Source of the DNA: Burkholderia sp. OK233
Lineage (GTDB): Bacteria; Pseudomonadota; Gammaproteobacteria; Burkholderiales; Burkholderiaceae
Assembly (NCBI RefSeq): GCF_900230185.1
Contig: NZ_OCSR01000001.1
Location: 4,092,001-4,156,000 of the forward strand
DNA length: 64,000 nt
Direction: 5' to 3'
Below, in pieces: positions 50,619 through 59,967 of the stretch (positions are counted from its first letter, which is position 1; each line of letters opens with the position of its first letter). The notes beneath the pieces were generated by a model, which was not told the DNA's origin, did no database searches, and was given only the letters and a program-made list of their open reading frames with translations. The translations under genes and the position numbers were made by a program.

Positions 50619-51239
50619 ATGGCGGTTGTCCCTAACGTGGCAACCACGACGCTCATTCGCGGCGCCGACCTCGTGGCGGCGCCGTGGAAGAACGGCGGCG
50701 GCGTCACGCGTGTAGTGGGGGCGTTTCCCGAAGGCGCAGGGCTCGATGCATTCACGTGGCGCGTAAGCATCGCCGATGTAGCGCAAGCCGGCCCGTTCTC
50801 GCGTTTCGCAGGTATCGATCGCACGTTGGTGTTGTTGTCGGGCGCGGGCATGTTGCTCGACGAAACCGACGACACCGGCGCTCATGCCGTGAGGACGCAT
50901 GCGTTGACTCAGCCGCTCGATATCGCGCAGTTTGCGGGCGAAGCGCGAATCGATGCACGCCTCGTCGACGGCGGGACGCGCGACTTCAACCTGATGGTCC
51001 GCCGTGGCGCGGCGGTGGGCGAAACCGAAGTATGGCGCGGCGCTACGCAACGCACTCTGTCCACCGACGTGGTGCTGTTGTTCTGCGCAAGCGGTTCGGT
51101 TTCGGTCACGCTCGGTGACGAGATTCAACCGCGCGTGCTTGAAGCCGACGACACACTGCGCATCGACACACCGAACGGGCTGTCGTGCGCAGTCGAGGGC
51201 GCGGGCGCATTGCTCGCGATCAGCATCCGCTATACGTGA
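50619..51239 (+). CDS. hutD: HutD family protein
   Basis: Predicted 206 residues from ATG 50619, three bases after hutU; a TTG at 50613 would overlap the stop. The HutD family start TLIRGADLVAAPWKNGGGVTR and FTWRVSIADVAQAGPFSRF are clear. HutD is a bicupin-fold protein found in hut operons; it has no proven enzymatic activity and is thought to tune pathway flux. Position in the operon supports the name. Confidence 0.9.
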   Translation: MAVVPNVATTTLIRGADLVAAPWKNGGGVTRVVGAFPEGAGLDAFTWRVSIADVAQAGPFSRFAGIDRTLVLLSGAGMLLDETDDTGAHAVRTHALTQPLDIAQFAGEARIDARLVDGGTRDFNLMVRRGAAVGETEVWRGATQRTLSTDVVLLFCASGSVSVTLGDEIQPRVLEADDTLRIDTPNGLSCAVEGAGALLAISIRYT

Positions 51240-51359
51240 CGACCGCAACGATGACGACGATTCGCGCGCGCGCTTGAATCCTGCCAACCGCCTGACAAAG
51301 GCCCGGCAAAGCGCGCCGCGAACCACCACAGACACGCAACGAGCTGCAACGAGCACGCG

Positions 51360-52583
51360 ATGAAGCAAACCGTCTGGCATCACCTGAAACTCTGCCCTGA
51401 GGGCGATCCCCAACACACGCTGCCCGATGCCGCGATTGCCGTTGAAAACGGCAAGATCGCATGGCTCGGCGCGGCATCCGACTTACCCGCCCACTACGCG
51501 GCATGGCCACGCGAAGATCTGCACGGCGCGTGGGTGACGCCGGGTCTGGTCGATTGCCATACCCACCTGGTGTACGGCGGCCAGCGCGCGGATGAATTCG
51601 CGCAGCGTCTCGCGGGCGTCAGTTATGAAGAAATCGCGCGGCAGGGCGGGGGCATCGTCTCGACGGTGCGCGCCACGCGTGCCGCTGACGAAGACTCGCT
51701 GTTCCGCCAATCGGCCGCGCGACTCGAACCGCTGCTCGCCGAAGGCGTCACCGCGATCGAAATCAAATCCGGCTATGGCCTCGATCTCGCCAGCGAACGC
51801 AAGATGCTGCGCGTCGCGCGCCGGCTGGGCGAGCGCTATCCGGTGACGGTCTATACGACGTTTCTCGGTGCGCACGCCTTGCCGCCTGAATTCGCGGGAA
51901 GAGCCGATGCCTATATCGACGAAGTCTGCAACACGATGCTGCCCGCGCTCGCCGACGAAGGACTGGTCGACGCAGTCGACGTGTTCTGCGAGCGCATCGG
52001 TTTTTCTCTGGAACAAAGCGAGCGTGTATTCCAGGCAGCGGAGCGCTACGCACTGCCGATGAAAATGCACGCCGAGCAGTTGTCGAACGGCGGCGGCACA
52101 GCATTGGCCGCGCGTCACCATGCGCTGTCCGCGGATCACCTCGAATTCCTCGACGAAGCGGGCGTCGCCGCGATGAAAGCATCCGGCACGGTCGCCGTGC
52201 TGCTGCCCGGCGCGTACTACTTTATCCGCGAGACGCAGTTGCCGCCTTTGGATTTGCTGCGGCGCTACCAGGTGCCGATTGCGATTTCCACCGACAGCAA
52301 TCCCGGCACGTCGCCCACCACGTCGCTACTGTTGATGATGAACATGGCGACCACGTTGTTCCGCATGACCGTGCCCGAAGTGCTGCAGGGCGTGACCACG
52401 CATGCGGCGCGTGCGCTCGGCAAGGCGGACCAGCATGGCTCGCTGCAAGCCGGGCGCGCGGCGGATTTCGCGGTGTGGTCGGTGGACTCGCTGGCCGAGC
52501 TGGCTTACTGGATTGGGCGTCCGTTGTGCGCGCGAGTCGTGCGCGCAGGCGAGACTGTTTATACGCGGCGTGATTTGAGCTAG
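51360..52583 (+). CDS. hutI: Imidazolonepropionase
   Basis: Predicted 407 residues. Amidohydrolase metal motif VDCHTHLVYGG with H67 and H69, further ligands in LSADHLEFLD (near 258) and a STDSNPGTSPTTS segment near 312, the hallmark of the HutI family. It opens the imidazolone ring to N-formimino-L-glutamate. A 120-base gap precedes it, without clear promoter. Confidence 0.95.
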   Translation: MKQTVWHHLKLCPEGDPQHTLPDAAIAVENGKIAWLGAASDLPAHYAAWPREDLHGAWVTPGLVDCHTHLVYGGQRADEFAQRLAGVSYEEIARQGGGIVSTVRATRAADEDSLFRQSAARLEPLLAEGVTAIEIKSGYGLDLASERKMLRVARRLGERYPVTVYTTFLGAHALPPEFAGRADAYIDEVCNTMLPALADEGLVDAVDVFCERIGFSLEQSERVFQAAERYALPMKMHAEQLSNGGGTALAARHHALSADHLEFLDEAGVAAMKASGTVAVLLPGAYYFIRETQLPPLDLLRRYQVPIAISTDSNPGTSPTTSLLLMMNMATTLFRMTVPEVLQGVTTHAARALGKADQHGSLQAGRAADFAVWSVDSLAELAYWIGRPLCARVVRAGETVYTRRDLS

Positions 52584-52593
52584 GGCCTGAGAG

Positions 52594-53979
52594 ATGATGC
52601 AATCAAAACAATCACTATTCGCCGATCACGCCTATCTGCCTGACGGCTGGCGCCGCAATGTGCTGCTGGAATGGGATGCTAACGGCACGCTGACATTAGT
52701 GACGCCCGATACGGCGGCGATTCCCGACGGTGTGCAAAAAGCCGCCGGCCCCGTGTTGCCTGGCATGCCGAATCTTCACTCGCATGCGTTTCAACGCGCG
52801 ATGGCCGGCCTTACCGAGTATCGTGCGAACGCTACGGACAACTTCTGGAGCTGGCGCGATCTGATGTACCGCTTCGCCGCACGGATCACGCCGGAAGGGC
52901 TCGCTGCCGTCGCGCAGTGGCTCTACATCGAGATGTTGAAGGCGGGCTACACGTCGGTCTGCGAATTCCATTACGTGCACCACACGCCGGATGGCAGCCG
53001 CTATGCTAACCCGGCGGAACTGGCGCAGCGTGTGGTGGACGCTGCTTCAACGAGTGGCATCGGCATGACGATGCTACCCGTGCTGTATCAGTACAGTGGT
53101 TTCGGCTCGCGCCCCCCGCGCGAAGATCAGCAACGCTTCATCAACACGCCGGAGAGTCTGCTCGATCTGCTCGGCACGGTGCGCGCGGCGCGTCCTGAGA
53201 GCGCGGCGTTGCGTTATGGTGTCGCGCCTCATTCGCTGCGCGCGGTATCGGCCGATTCGTTGCATGCATTGCTGAATGGCATCGATCGAAGCGCGCCGGT
53301 TCACATCCATATCGCCGAGCAAACCGCCGAAGTCGACGCCTGCCTCGACACCGAAGGTGCGCGGCCGGTGCAGTGGCTGCTCGATCGTTTCGAGGTCGAC
53401 AGCCGCTGGTGCCTCGTGCACGCCACGCATGTCGATGCGAACGAAACGCTGGCGCTCGCGAAAAGCGGCGCGGTCGCGGGTTTGTGTCTGACTACCGAAG
53501 CGAATCTCGGCGACGGCATTTTTCCGGCCCACGAGTATCTCGACGCGCAAGGGCGCATCGGGGTCGGATCGGATAGCCATATCGGTGTCGACTGGCGGGC
53601 GGAATTGCGTTTGCTCGAATACGGCCAGCGCCTGACACGCCGTCAGCGCAATGTACTGGCATCGGCGCAGGCAACGCATGTGGCCGATCGTCTGTTCGAC
53701 GCGGCGCTCGAAGGCGGCACGCGTGCCACCGGTCGTGCGGTGGGTGCATTGCAAGCCGGCCGCCGCGCCGACTGGCTGGTGCTTGATCCGGATCATTCGA
53801 GCATCGCCGAGCACGCGCCGGACGCGTGGCTCTCGGGCGTTGTATTCTGCGAACATGGCGAGACGCCGATTCGCGACGTCTACGCGGGCGGCGACAAAGT
53901 CGTCGACAACCGCCACCATCGCGATGAAGAGGGCGCCTACGCGCGTTATCGCGGGGCGCTCGCCGATTTGCTCAAGTAA
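52594..53979 (+). CDS. hutF: Formimidoylglutamate deiminase
   Basis: Predicted 461 residues starting 10 bases after hutI. Amidohydrolase fold with LPGMPNLHSHAFQRAMAG (H62 and H64), VHIHIAEQTAEVDACL near 230, LVHATHVDANET near 272, and GVGSDSHIGVDW near 325. It converts formiminoglutamate to N-formylglutamate and ammonia, defining the five-step route used by Pseudomonas and Burkholderia instead of direct formiminoglutamase cleavage. Confidence 0.94.
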   Translation: MMQSKQSLFADHAYLPDGWRRNVLLEWDANGTLTLVTPDTAAIPDGVQKAAGPVLPGMPNLHSHAFQRAMAGLTEYRANATDNFWSWRDLMYRFAARITPEGLAAVAQWLYIEMLKAGYTSVCEFHYVHHTPDGSRYANPAELAQRVVDAASTSGIGMTMLPVLYQYSGFGSRPPREDQQRFINTPESLLDLLGTVRAARPESAALRYGVAPHSLRAVSADSLHALLNGIDRSAPVHIHIAEQTAEVDACLDTEGARPVQWLLDRFEVDSRWCLVHATHVDANETLALAKSGAVAGLCLTTEANLGDGIFPAHEYLDAQGRIGVGSDSHIGVDWRAELRLLEYGQRLTRRQRNVLASAQATHVADRLFDAALEGGTRATGRAVGALQAGRRADWLVLDPDHSSIAEHAPDAWLSGVVFCEHGETPIRDVYAGGDKVVDNRHHRDEEGAYARYRGALADLLK

Positions 53980-54074
53980 ACTGCTGACGCCGCCGGCTGT
54001 TGCGAAATGCTCGCATGAATGGCTGAACACGCTGAACCTTCGATTTTTATCGATCCCATCGATTCCGGACTGAC

Positions 54075-54893
54075 ATGACTGCTTCGTCTACTACTACTTT
54101 GCCGGTTCTATCGCTGCATCAGGGAAGCTTGCCGTTGCTGATTTCGATCCCGCATCTGGGCACGCAATTCCCCGCCGATATCGCCGCAACGATGACGCCG
54201 GTCGCGCAGCGCACCGACGACTGCGACTGGCATCTCGACCGTCTCTACGCGTTTGCGAAACGCATGGGCGCGTCGATCCTGGCGCCGACATACGCGCGTT
54301 ATGTGATCGACCTGAACCGTCCGCCCGACGGCGCGAATCTGTATCCGGGGCAGGACACCACCGGCTTGCTGCCGGTCGATACCTTCGACAAGGAACCCTT
54401 GTACCTCGACGGCCATCTGCCGACCGACGCCGAAGTCGCGCGTCGGCGCGATGCTTACTGGAAGCCCTATCACGACGCGCTGACGGGCGAACTGGCCGCG
54501 CTGAAGGCGAAGCACGGCAAGGTGCTGCTGTGGGAAGCGCATTCGATTCGCTCGCACGTGCCGCGTTTTTTCGAAGGACGTCTGCCGGATTTCAACTTCG
54601 GCACGTCGAACGGCGCCAGCGCGGTGGCCGGATTGGGCGAGGAATTGGCCGCTGTGGTCGGGCGGCATGACGGGTATTCCGCGGTCGCCAATGGGCGGTT
54701 CAAGGGCGGGTATATCACGCGGCAGTACGGGCAGCCGTCGCAGGGCGTGCACGCGGTACAGCTCGAATTGTCGCAGATTACGTATATGGAAGAGCAGATG
54801 CCGTATGCGTATGACGAGACGCTGGCTGTGAAAGTCGAGCCCTTGCTGGAAGAGCTCGTGACGACGGCGTTGGAGCGCGTTAGAGCAGCTTGA
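54075..54893 (+). CDS. hutG: N-formylglutamate deformylase
   Basis: Predicted 272 residues. The FGase family pattern is seen in LPLLISIPHLGTQFPADI near 18-35, DCDWHLDRLYAFA near 49-61, YVIDLNRPPDGANLYPGQDTTG near 77-98, and HSIRSHVPRFFEGRLPDFNFGT near 156-177. It hydrolyses N-formylglutamate to glutamate and formate, ending the pathway. It closes the operon before a bidirectional terminator. Confidence 0.94.
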   Translation: MTASSTTTLPVLSLHQGSLPLLISIPHLGTQFPADIAATMTPVAQRTDDCDWHLDRLYAFAKRMGASILAPTYARYVIDLNRPPDGANLYPGQDTTGLLPVDTFDKEPLYLDGHLPTDAEVARRRDAYWKPYHDALTGELAALKAKHGKVLLWEAHSIRSHVPRFFEGRLPDFNFGTSNGASAVAGLGEELAAVVGRHDGYSAVANGRFKGGYITRQYGQPSQGVHAVQLELSQITYMEEQMPYAYDETLAVKVEPLLEELVTTALERVRAA

Positions 54894-55140
54894 CGACGGC
54901 AGTTTGACGGCGGCGGCCTGACGCCGCTGCTGTCCGCGGTATCCATTTCATCTCTTCCATGCGGTTCGCCGCGCTTCGCATTCCGCGAGGCCGCGACCGC
55001 TTCGGCCACACCGCAAAGGTGTAACAGCATGTGTCCGTGATTGCATGCTGCGGCGTTCGCGCCGAACGTATAGAGCGTCGCAGGTTTCGCTGAAGAGTTG
55101 GCCCACGCCCCGTCAGAGCGGAGCAGGCGGGAGCGGCCAC
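54894..55140. other. Spacer after hutG
   Basis: No frame with family resemblance and no further hairpin before the terminator at 55141. The start has three near-repeats of a gacggc unit. Confidence 0.4.
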
Positions 55141-55170
55141 AAAAAAGCCCCGCTCGTGGCGGGGCTTTTC
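55141..55170. terminator. Bidirectional Rho-independent terminator
   Basis: gccccgc (55147-55153) pairs with gcggggc (55159-55165). The stem is flanked by AAAAAA on the left and TTTT on the right, so it works for hutG on the plus strand and for the small His-rich gene on the minus strand. Confidence 0.85.
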
Positions 55171-55201
55171 GATGCGCGCCGTATGGGGCGCCGCATAACG
55201 A

Positions 55202-55336
55202 TCAGTGGCAGCGACGTTCCCAGTGATGGTGGACGCGCACCTTGTGGCATTCGCGGTGGTGCTCGTAAGCCTGAGCGGGAGAGATCGCGCTCAGGGCGAC
55301 GATCGTTGCTGCGACGGCGAGGACAATTTTCTTCAT
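55202..55336 (-). CDS. Tiny secreted His-rich peptide
   Basis: Predicted 44 residues, found by translating the minus strand from ATG at 55336. The first 23 residues are a clean Sec signal peptide (MKKIVLAVAATIVALSA then ISPAQA). The mature part is only 21 residues, YEHHRECHKVRVHHHWERRC and a final H, with seven histidines and two cysteines. A terminator with six U residues follows 32 bases after the stop, so it is a real unit. Metal binding or periplasmic stress roles are guesses from composition. Confidence 0.72.
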   Translation of the reverse strand: MKKIVLAVAATIVALSAISPAQAYEHHRECHKVRVHHHWERRCH

Positions 55337-55651
55337 TACAAAACCCTTAAATCATGGTGGTGGTGCTAACGCTGCGGCACGTGGCGTGCCACAACGGTTC
55401 GAGAGGATGCCACACATCGGGCGCGCAGCGAAGGAACGCTGGCCGAATGCATGGGTCAACTCAAAACGCCGGACTTCGTGGCGTTTTATCCCCGGGCGGC
55501 GGCGCGCCGTAGCGTGTCATTTCGATGCCTCGACAGTCGTGGGATGCGCGCGGGCATTGCGCGCCATGCACTGAAGCGACTACCCTTTCAGAACGATGAC
55601 GTGTGCGAGCGCGTCATCCATACATCGGGCAAAAAGATGGAAGACCCAGCG
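55337..55651. other. Region between the small peptide and the next plus-strand gene
   Basis: About 300 bases. The plus-strand frame that opens at 55451 runs into the next gene, but its first 60 codons look like non-coding DNA (Arg/Ala-rich, no ribosome-binding sequence). A promoter for either gene must lie here; none is clear. Confidence 0.4.
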
Positions 55652-56317
55652 ATGGAAGATTCCGACGAATTGCTACTCCCGGTCTGGCGAGCGAACCTGG
55701 TGCTGCTGACCCGCGAGGTCGGCGCCGCGACGCGTCTCGCGCGCATGATGACCTTTTCCGCCAGCTACCTCAAATTGATGCTGTCCGGCCAGCGCGAATT
55801 CAGCGAGGAGTTCGTGCGCGGTATCGAAGCGGTCACCGGTTTGCCGGGTGGCTGGATGAATGTGTCGCATACCGAGCAGGACATACCGGCCAATGCGCGC
55901 GAAGCGATCGACAACGAACAGCCGCTTGCGCGTTTTCGCGGCACGGCGCATCCGGTGCGCAAGAAGACGGTGTTGCGGCCCCCCGAGCCGATTTTCGGCC
56001 AGACGGCGCCGGCCAAACGTGTGGAAGAAGAGACGCTCGACGCCGAAGCGCATCGGCGCCAGGCCCACTTCCGCAAAGTTCGCGATCTGGCGATACAGGA
56101 CGTGCGGCGTTTCGAACGGCATTTGAGTCATGCGCCGGTGGACCTTGCGTCGATGCGCTCGAAAGTGGAGGACGTGATCGCCGCCGCCGATCTCGACGAC
56201 CCGATTCAGGCCGACCTGGCTGGCCGGCTGGAGCAGATCGAGAAGCACCGGCATTTGCTGCTCAGGCATGTGGAGCGCCTGCAGGCATTGCTCGCGCAGA
56301 TTGGGGGAGGGGATTGA
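55652..56317 (+). CDS. Conserved hypothetical, phage-repressor-like N-terminus
   Basis: Predicted 221 residues from ATG 55652, with GGAAG upstream; ATG 55637 adds five residues. Residues about 10-62 (LPVWRANLVLLTREVGAATRLARMM, SASYLKLMLSGQREFSEEFVRGIEAVTGLPGGW) look like a helix-turn-helix repressor-type domain in which the last part resembles sensing of operator DNA. A basic, Pro-rich linker follows and the C-terminal 90 residues are heptad-like helices (DLAGRLEQIEKHRHLLLRHVERLQALLAQI), suggesting a coiled coil. I do not recognise the family further. Confidence 0.6.
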   Translation: MEDSDELLLPVWRANLVLLTREVGAATRLARMMTFSASYLKLMLSGQREFSEEFVRGIEAVTGLPGGWMNVSHTEQDIPANAREAIDNEQPLARFRGTAHPVRKKTVLRPPEPIFGQTAPAKRVEEETLDAEAHRRQAHFRKVRDLAIQDVRRFERHLSHAPVDLASMRSKVEDVIAAADLDDPIQADLAGRLEQIEKHRHLLLRHVERLQALLAQIGGGD

Positions 56318-56379
56318 TGCTTGCAGCTGGGCGTCTTTGTTGCATGCAGGCTTGAACCTCCCGATTGTCCGGCCGCGAC

Positions 56380-56925
56380 CTAACGCCTGCGTCGTGCGTG
56401 AAATTCCGCCTCGAGCGTCCACGTCACGCCATCCTGCGCCAGTGCGACCCCGGTCCAGCGGAACGAATCCCGCGTAATACCGGTGAAATTCCATCGAATC
56501 GGCGTGCCGTCGGCGTGCGCGCCAATCTGCACGAGATCATTGCCGACGCGCCGGCCGATCAGCTCGTCGCGCTGGCCGGTCAGCGGATTCATGTAAGTCA
56601 CGCGCCAGGCCCGCAGCGCCGGGTCCCACACCCGCAGCGTGGTGCCGTACATGGTGTCGGCGGCCGTGAGCCCCGCATGATGTTCGCTGCGTGGCGGCAT
56701 GATCCACACATCCTGCACGGCGCGGCCCTCCAGAACCCAGCCAAAATGAATCTCGCCGCGGCGGCGCGCATTGCCGAGGTCGACGCGGTAATGCAGCACG
56801 TCCATGTCCCAACTGCCGATCAGCCAGCCGTAGAGGTCGTCGGCGGCATCGATGTCGGCGGCCCGCGCCGGGGCGGTCAAGGCGGCGTGAAAGCCGCGGT
56901 CGACGGTGTCGTCCAGCATGTTCAT
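56380..56925 (-). CDS. Conserved protein, DUF1579-like lipocalin fold suggested
   Basis: Predicted 181 residues from ATG at 56925, with aaggagc eight bases upstream. Repeated beta strands with Trp pairs (DLYGWLIGSWDMDVLHYRV, GEIHFGWVLEGRAVQDVWIMPPR, TTLRVWDPALRAWRVTYMNPLTG) resemble the DUF1579 family. A ligand-holding beta barrel is inferred. It is divergent from an AraC regulator with 110 bases between starts, which may control it. Confidence 0.7.
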   Translation of the reverse strand: MNMLDDTVDRGFHAALTAPARAADIDAADDLYGWLIGSWDMDVLHYRVDLGNARRRGEIHFGWVLEGRAVQDVWIMPPRSEHHAGLTAADTMYGTTLRVWDPALRAWRVTYMNPLTGQRDELIGRRVGNDLVQIGAHADGTPIRWNFTGITRDSFRWTGVALAQDGVTWTLEAEFHARRRR

Positions 56926-57034
56926 CGTATGTGCTCCTTGGGGCGTTCGGTGAAAGCGCCATCGCCGGAACGGGCAAAACCGCGTTGGCCGCCGATGTGC
57001 TAAAACCACGATACGGACTCAGCCGAGGTGCATC

Positions 57035-57934
57035 TTGGGGAAAATTGCCGTCACTTTGCAGCAGGCGCTCGCGCAGCGGGCGCGGGAAGGCACGCGCGGC
57101 AGTACAAGCGCGCGTCCGCTGGCGCAGGGCGCGAGCTGGGACGTCGCGGACATTCTCTGCACCTTTGGCCCACACGACCAGCCGTTCGAGGAACGGCACG
57201 CGGGCGTGTGCATCGCGATGGTGGTCGCCGGTTCGTTCGGCTACCGGGCAGCGACGGGACGCGCGTTGCTCACCCCCGGCGCGCTGTTGCTCGGCAATAC
57301 GGGTGACTGCTTCGAATGCGGCCATCGGCATGCGCCCGGCGATCGCTGCATTGCTTTCCGCTATGCGCCGGCGTACTTCGAGCGGCTTGCCGCGGACGCG
57401 GGCATCGCGAGCGGCGATCTGAAATTCAGGCGCGCGCGCATTCCGTCGCTACCTGTGTTGTCGCCGCTGATTGCGCGTGCCTGTGCCGGCGCCCTGGATG
57501 CGGGCGGCGCGGTGTGGGACGAACTCGCGGTCGACGTGGCCGTCTCGACGCTCAAGGCGGCGGGTGCATTGAAGCGCGCGGAACCGCCCGCAAGCGCCGC
57601 GGCCTGGTCGCGCGTGGCGCAGACGGTGCGCCTGATCGACGACACGCCTGGCGCGCCGCATACGCTCACGAGCCTCGCTGCCGCGGCGGGCCTGAGCGAG
57701 TTCTACTTCCTGCGCACGTTCCAAAGCGTGACCGGCGTGACACCGCATCAATATGTGCTGCGCGCGCGCTTGCGAGCGGCGGCGCTGCGCCTCCACGACG
57801 ACAGCGCGAAGGTCGTCGATATCGCGCTCGATTGCGGCTTCAACGATCTGTCGAATTTCAATCACGCGTTTCGCGCGGAGTTTGCGTCGAGTCCGCGTGC
57901 GTGGCGCGCGCGAGGCAGGGCGCGTCGCGCATGA
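57035..57934 (+). CDS. AraC-family transcriptional regulator
   Basis: Predicted 299 residues from a TTG start, chosen because gagg stands six bases upstream and no ATG is in frame near. The C-terminal pair of helix-turn-helix motifs is clear: LTSLAAAAGLSEFYFLRTFQSVTGVTPHQYV near 203-233, VVDIALDCGFNDLSNFNHAFRAEFASSPRAWR near 251-282. The N-terminal cupin-like sensor holds an unusual CFECGHRHAPGDRC segment near 91-104 with three cysteines and two histidines that could bind metal. It overlaps the next gene by ATGA. Confidence 0.85.
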   Translation: MGKIAVTLQQALAQRAREGTRGSTSARPLAQGASWDVADILCTFGPHDQPFEERHAGVCIAMVVAGSFGYRAATGRALLTPGALLLGNTGDCFECGHRHAPGDRCIAFRYAPAYFERLAADAGIASGDLKFRRARIPSLPVLSPLIARACAGALDAGGAVWDELAVDVAVSTLKAAGALKRAEPPASAAAWSRVAQTVRLIDDTPGAPHTLTSLAAAAGLSEFYFLRTFQSVTGVTPHQYVLRARLRAAALRLHDDSAKVVDIALDCGFNDLSNFNHAFRAEFASSPRAWRARGRARRA

Positions 57935-59871
57935 CGCGGTGGTTCGCGTTCGAGGCGCTGACCGCCGCGTTGGCGCTGGTTGCGTGTGCAACCGTCGCGC
58001 AGGCTGAGGGGGGTGTTTCGAGCACGTCCAATGCCGCCAACGCTCCCAACGCTCCCAACGCTCCCAACGCTCCCAACGACGACCTCTCCCCCTCCACGAT
58101 GGAGCGCGACGTCCACCTCTTCGTGATCCAGAAAGACGGCTCCGTCGAAGAACACGACGACACGATTCTCCGGGCCAACACGACGAGCGGCGTCGACGAT
58201 ATCGCGCAACGTTACGTGTGGTTCAACAAGGACATCGAGCAGGTGCAATTGCTGGCCTCGGAAACGATCGACCCGAACGGCGTCGCGCATCCGGTTGGAC
58301 CTGAAGCGATCCGCGACGTGCAGGAACCCCGCTCGGCGGGCGCACCGAGTTTCGAAGACGGGGTGTTGCGCACGGTGATCTTTCCGGGCGTCGAACCCGG
58401 CTCGCGCGTGCATCTGGCGTTTCGCAAGACGCGCACGAAGCCCCTGCAGGCCGGCACGTTCGCGTACCTGGTCGAACCGACGCGCGAGCCTGTCGAGATG
58501 CAGCGCCTGATCTTCGACCTGCCCGCCGACGTGCCGCTTTATGCCGATGCGCGCGGCTACGTCGCGCTGCCACCGGTCACCGCAAACGGCCGCACCCGCT
58601 ACGAGTTCGTTTACCAGCACGGCCCGTATGCGCCGCTCGAAGCGGGTGCGGTGGGTTATGCGAACTGGGGCGACCGGCTGATGGTGTCGACCGTGCCGGA
58701 CTTCGCGAGTTTCGCCGCGCGTTATCGCGGCCCTGCTGCCGACGCGACGATGAGCGACCCGGCCATCGTTCAACTCTCGCGGAGCCTGACCGGAGAGGTC
58801 AGCGACCCGCGTGCGAAGGCGCAGATCCTGTACGACTGGGTGCGCCTGAATATTCGCTACGTTGCGCTGTTTCTCGGCGAGACGGCGGCGATCCCGCATA
58901 AGGCGATTGACATCCTGCACAACCGCTATGGCGACTGCAAGGACCACGTCGCGTTGTACAGCGCGCTTCTCGCCGCGGTCGGCATCCGCAGCGAGGCCGT
59001 GCTGCTCAATCTCGGGCCGTACTACAGTTTGCCGGCGGTGCCCGGCTACGGCGAGAGCGCGATCAATCATGCAATCGTCTGGATTCCTGATCTATCGCTA
59101 TTTGCCGACACTACGGCAGGCGGCATGAGTTTTGGCTATTTGCCGCCGAGCGTGATGGACCGGCCCGTTTTGCTGGTCGACGAGGGCGTGTTGGCGCGCA
59201 CGCCGGCCACCCAGTTGCGCGAGCGCACGGCGCGCCTGCAGATCGACGTCGATGAGAGCGGGGCGGCGAACTACGCCTATCGCGTGGAAGACGCCGGCTA
59301 TACCGCGGAGCTGGAACGCAATATGTTTCGACGGGCAACCCGGCAGCGCACGCAACAGATTGCGGCGAATCGTCTATTGCTGACGGGTTTGCATGGCACA
59401 GCGCAATTGCGCACGGGCGATCTGACATCGACCGATGGACCTTTTTCCACGTCGATGCAGGGACGGGTGGCACATTTTGTCTGGACCGACGGGACGACCG
59501 CTGTGCCGGCCCTGACGAGCTTATCCGGCGGAATGGCCGGGCAGGTGCAGGCGTGGCTGGCGGAGCCTTCGAGAACACAGCCCTGGGCGTGCATCGGCGG
59601 GGAGTTCGATGAAACGCTGGCAATGACACTGCCGAGGTTCGCCCGCGTGACGGATGTGCCGCCGGATGCCACGGTGAAGGATCGTTTCCTCGAGTTTTCT
59701 TCTCGCTACGTGTTCGATCCTGCCGCGCGGGTCTTGCAGGTCAGTCGACACCTGCGAGCCGCGTTTGGCCATCAGATGTGCTCTGTCGATGAATTTGCCG
59801 ATGTGAAGGATGATCTGGTCCGGATCGAACGGGATCTCGATGCCGAGGTGGTGTTGAAGGCAGTCAGGTAG
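57931..59871 (+). CDS. DUF3857/transglutaminase-domain secreted protein
   Basis: Predicted 646 residues from ATG 57931 (ATGA overlap with the araC-type gene). A signal peptide ends near AQAE (about 26). An NAP tripeptide repeat follows (about 35-48). DUF3857 spans about 55-240. The transglutaminase-like domain holds the catalytic triad: C337 region in YGDCKDHVALYSALL, His in AINHAIVWIPD and Asp in DLSLFADTT. A C-terminal beta domain completes the layout seen in many periplasmic DUF3857 proteins of unknown substrate. Confidence 0.83.
   Translation: MTRWFAFEALTAALALVACATVAQAEGGVSSTSNAANAPNAPNAPNAPNDDLSPSTMERDVHLFVIQKDGSVEEHDDTILRANTTSGVDDIAQRYVWFNKDIEQVQLLASETIDPNGVAHPVGPEAIRDVQEPRSAGAPSFEDGVLRTVIFPGVEPGSRVHLAFRKTRTKPLQAGTFAYLVEPTREPVEMQRLIFDLPADVPLYADARGYVALPPVTANGRTRYEFVYQHGPYAPLEAGAVGYANWGDRLMVSTVPDFASFAARYRGPAADATMSDPAIVQLSRSLTGEVSDPRAKAQILYDWVRLNIRYVALFLGETAAIPHKAIDILHNRYGDCKDHVALYSALLAAVGIRSEAVLLNLGPYYSLPAVPGYGESAINHAIVWIPDLSLFADTTAGGMSFGYLPPSVMDRPVLLVDEGVLARTPATQLRERTARLQIDVDESGAANYAYRVEDAGYTAELERNMFRRATRQRTQQIAANRLLLTGLHGTAQLRTGDLTSTDGPFSTSMQGRVAHFVWTDGTTAVPALTSLSGGMAGQVQAWLAEPSRTQPWACIGGEFDETLAMTLPRFARVTDVPPDATVKDRFLEFSSRYVFDPAARVLQVSRHLRAAFGHQMCSVDEFADVKDDLVRIERDLDAEVVLKAVR
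58031..58079 (+). repeat. Nine-base tandem repeat encoding NAP units
   Basis: aacgctccc is repeated four times in frame just after the signal peptide of the DUF3857 protein, encoding Asn-Ala-Pro units. A copy-number change would lengthen or shorten a disordered linker without frameshift. Confidence 0.8.
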
Positions 59872-59896
59872 GGACGTACGGCATCGGCAGTACTCA

Positions 59897-59930
59897 CGGC
59901 AGTGGCGGTAAGGAAGTACCGCCACTGCCG
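59897..59930. terminator. Hairpin between the convergent DUF3857 and LivK genes
   Basis: cggcagtggcggta (59897-59910) and taccgccactgccg (59917-59930) form a perfect 14-bp stem with a 6-base loop, between two convergent stops. No T-run follows on either strand. Confidence 0.6.
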
Positions 59931-59967
59931 CATGAACGACAACGCCGTCATGGGCAAAAAGAGACGC

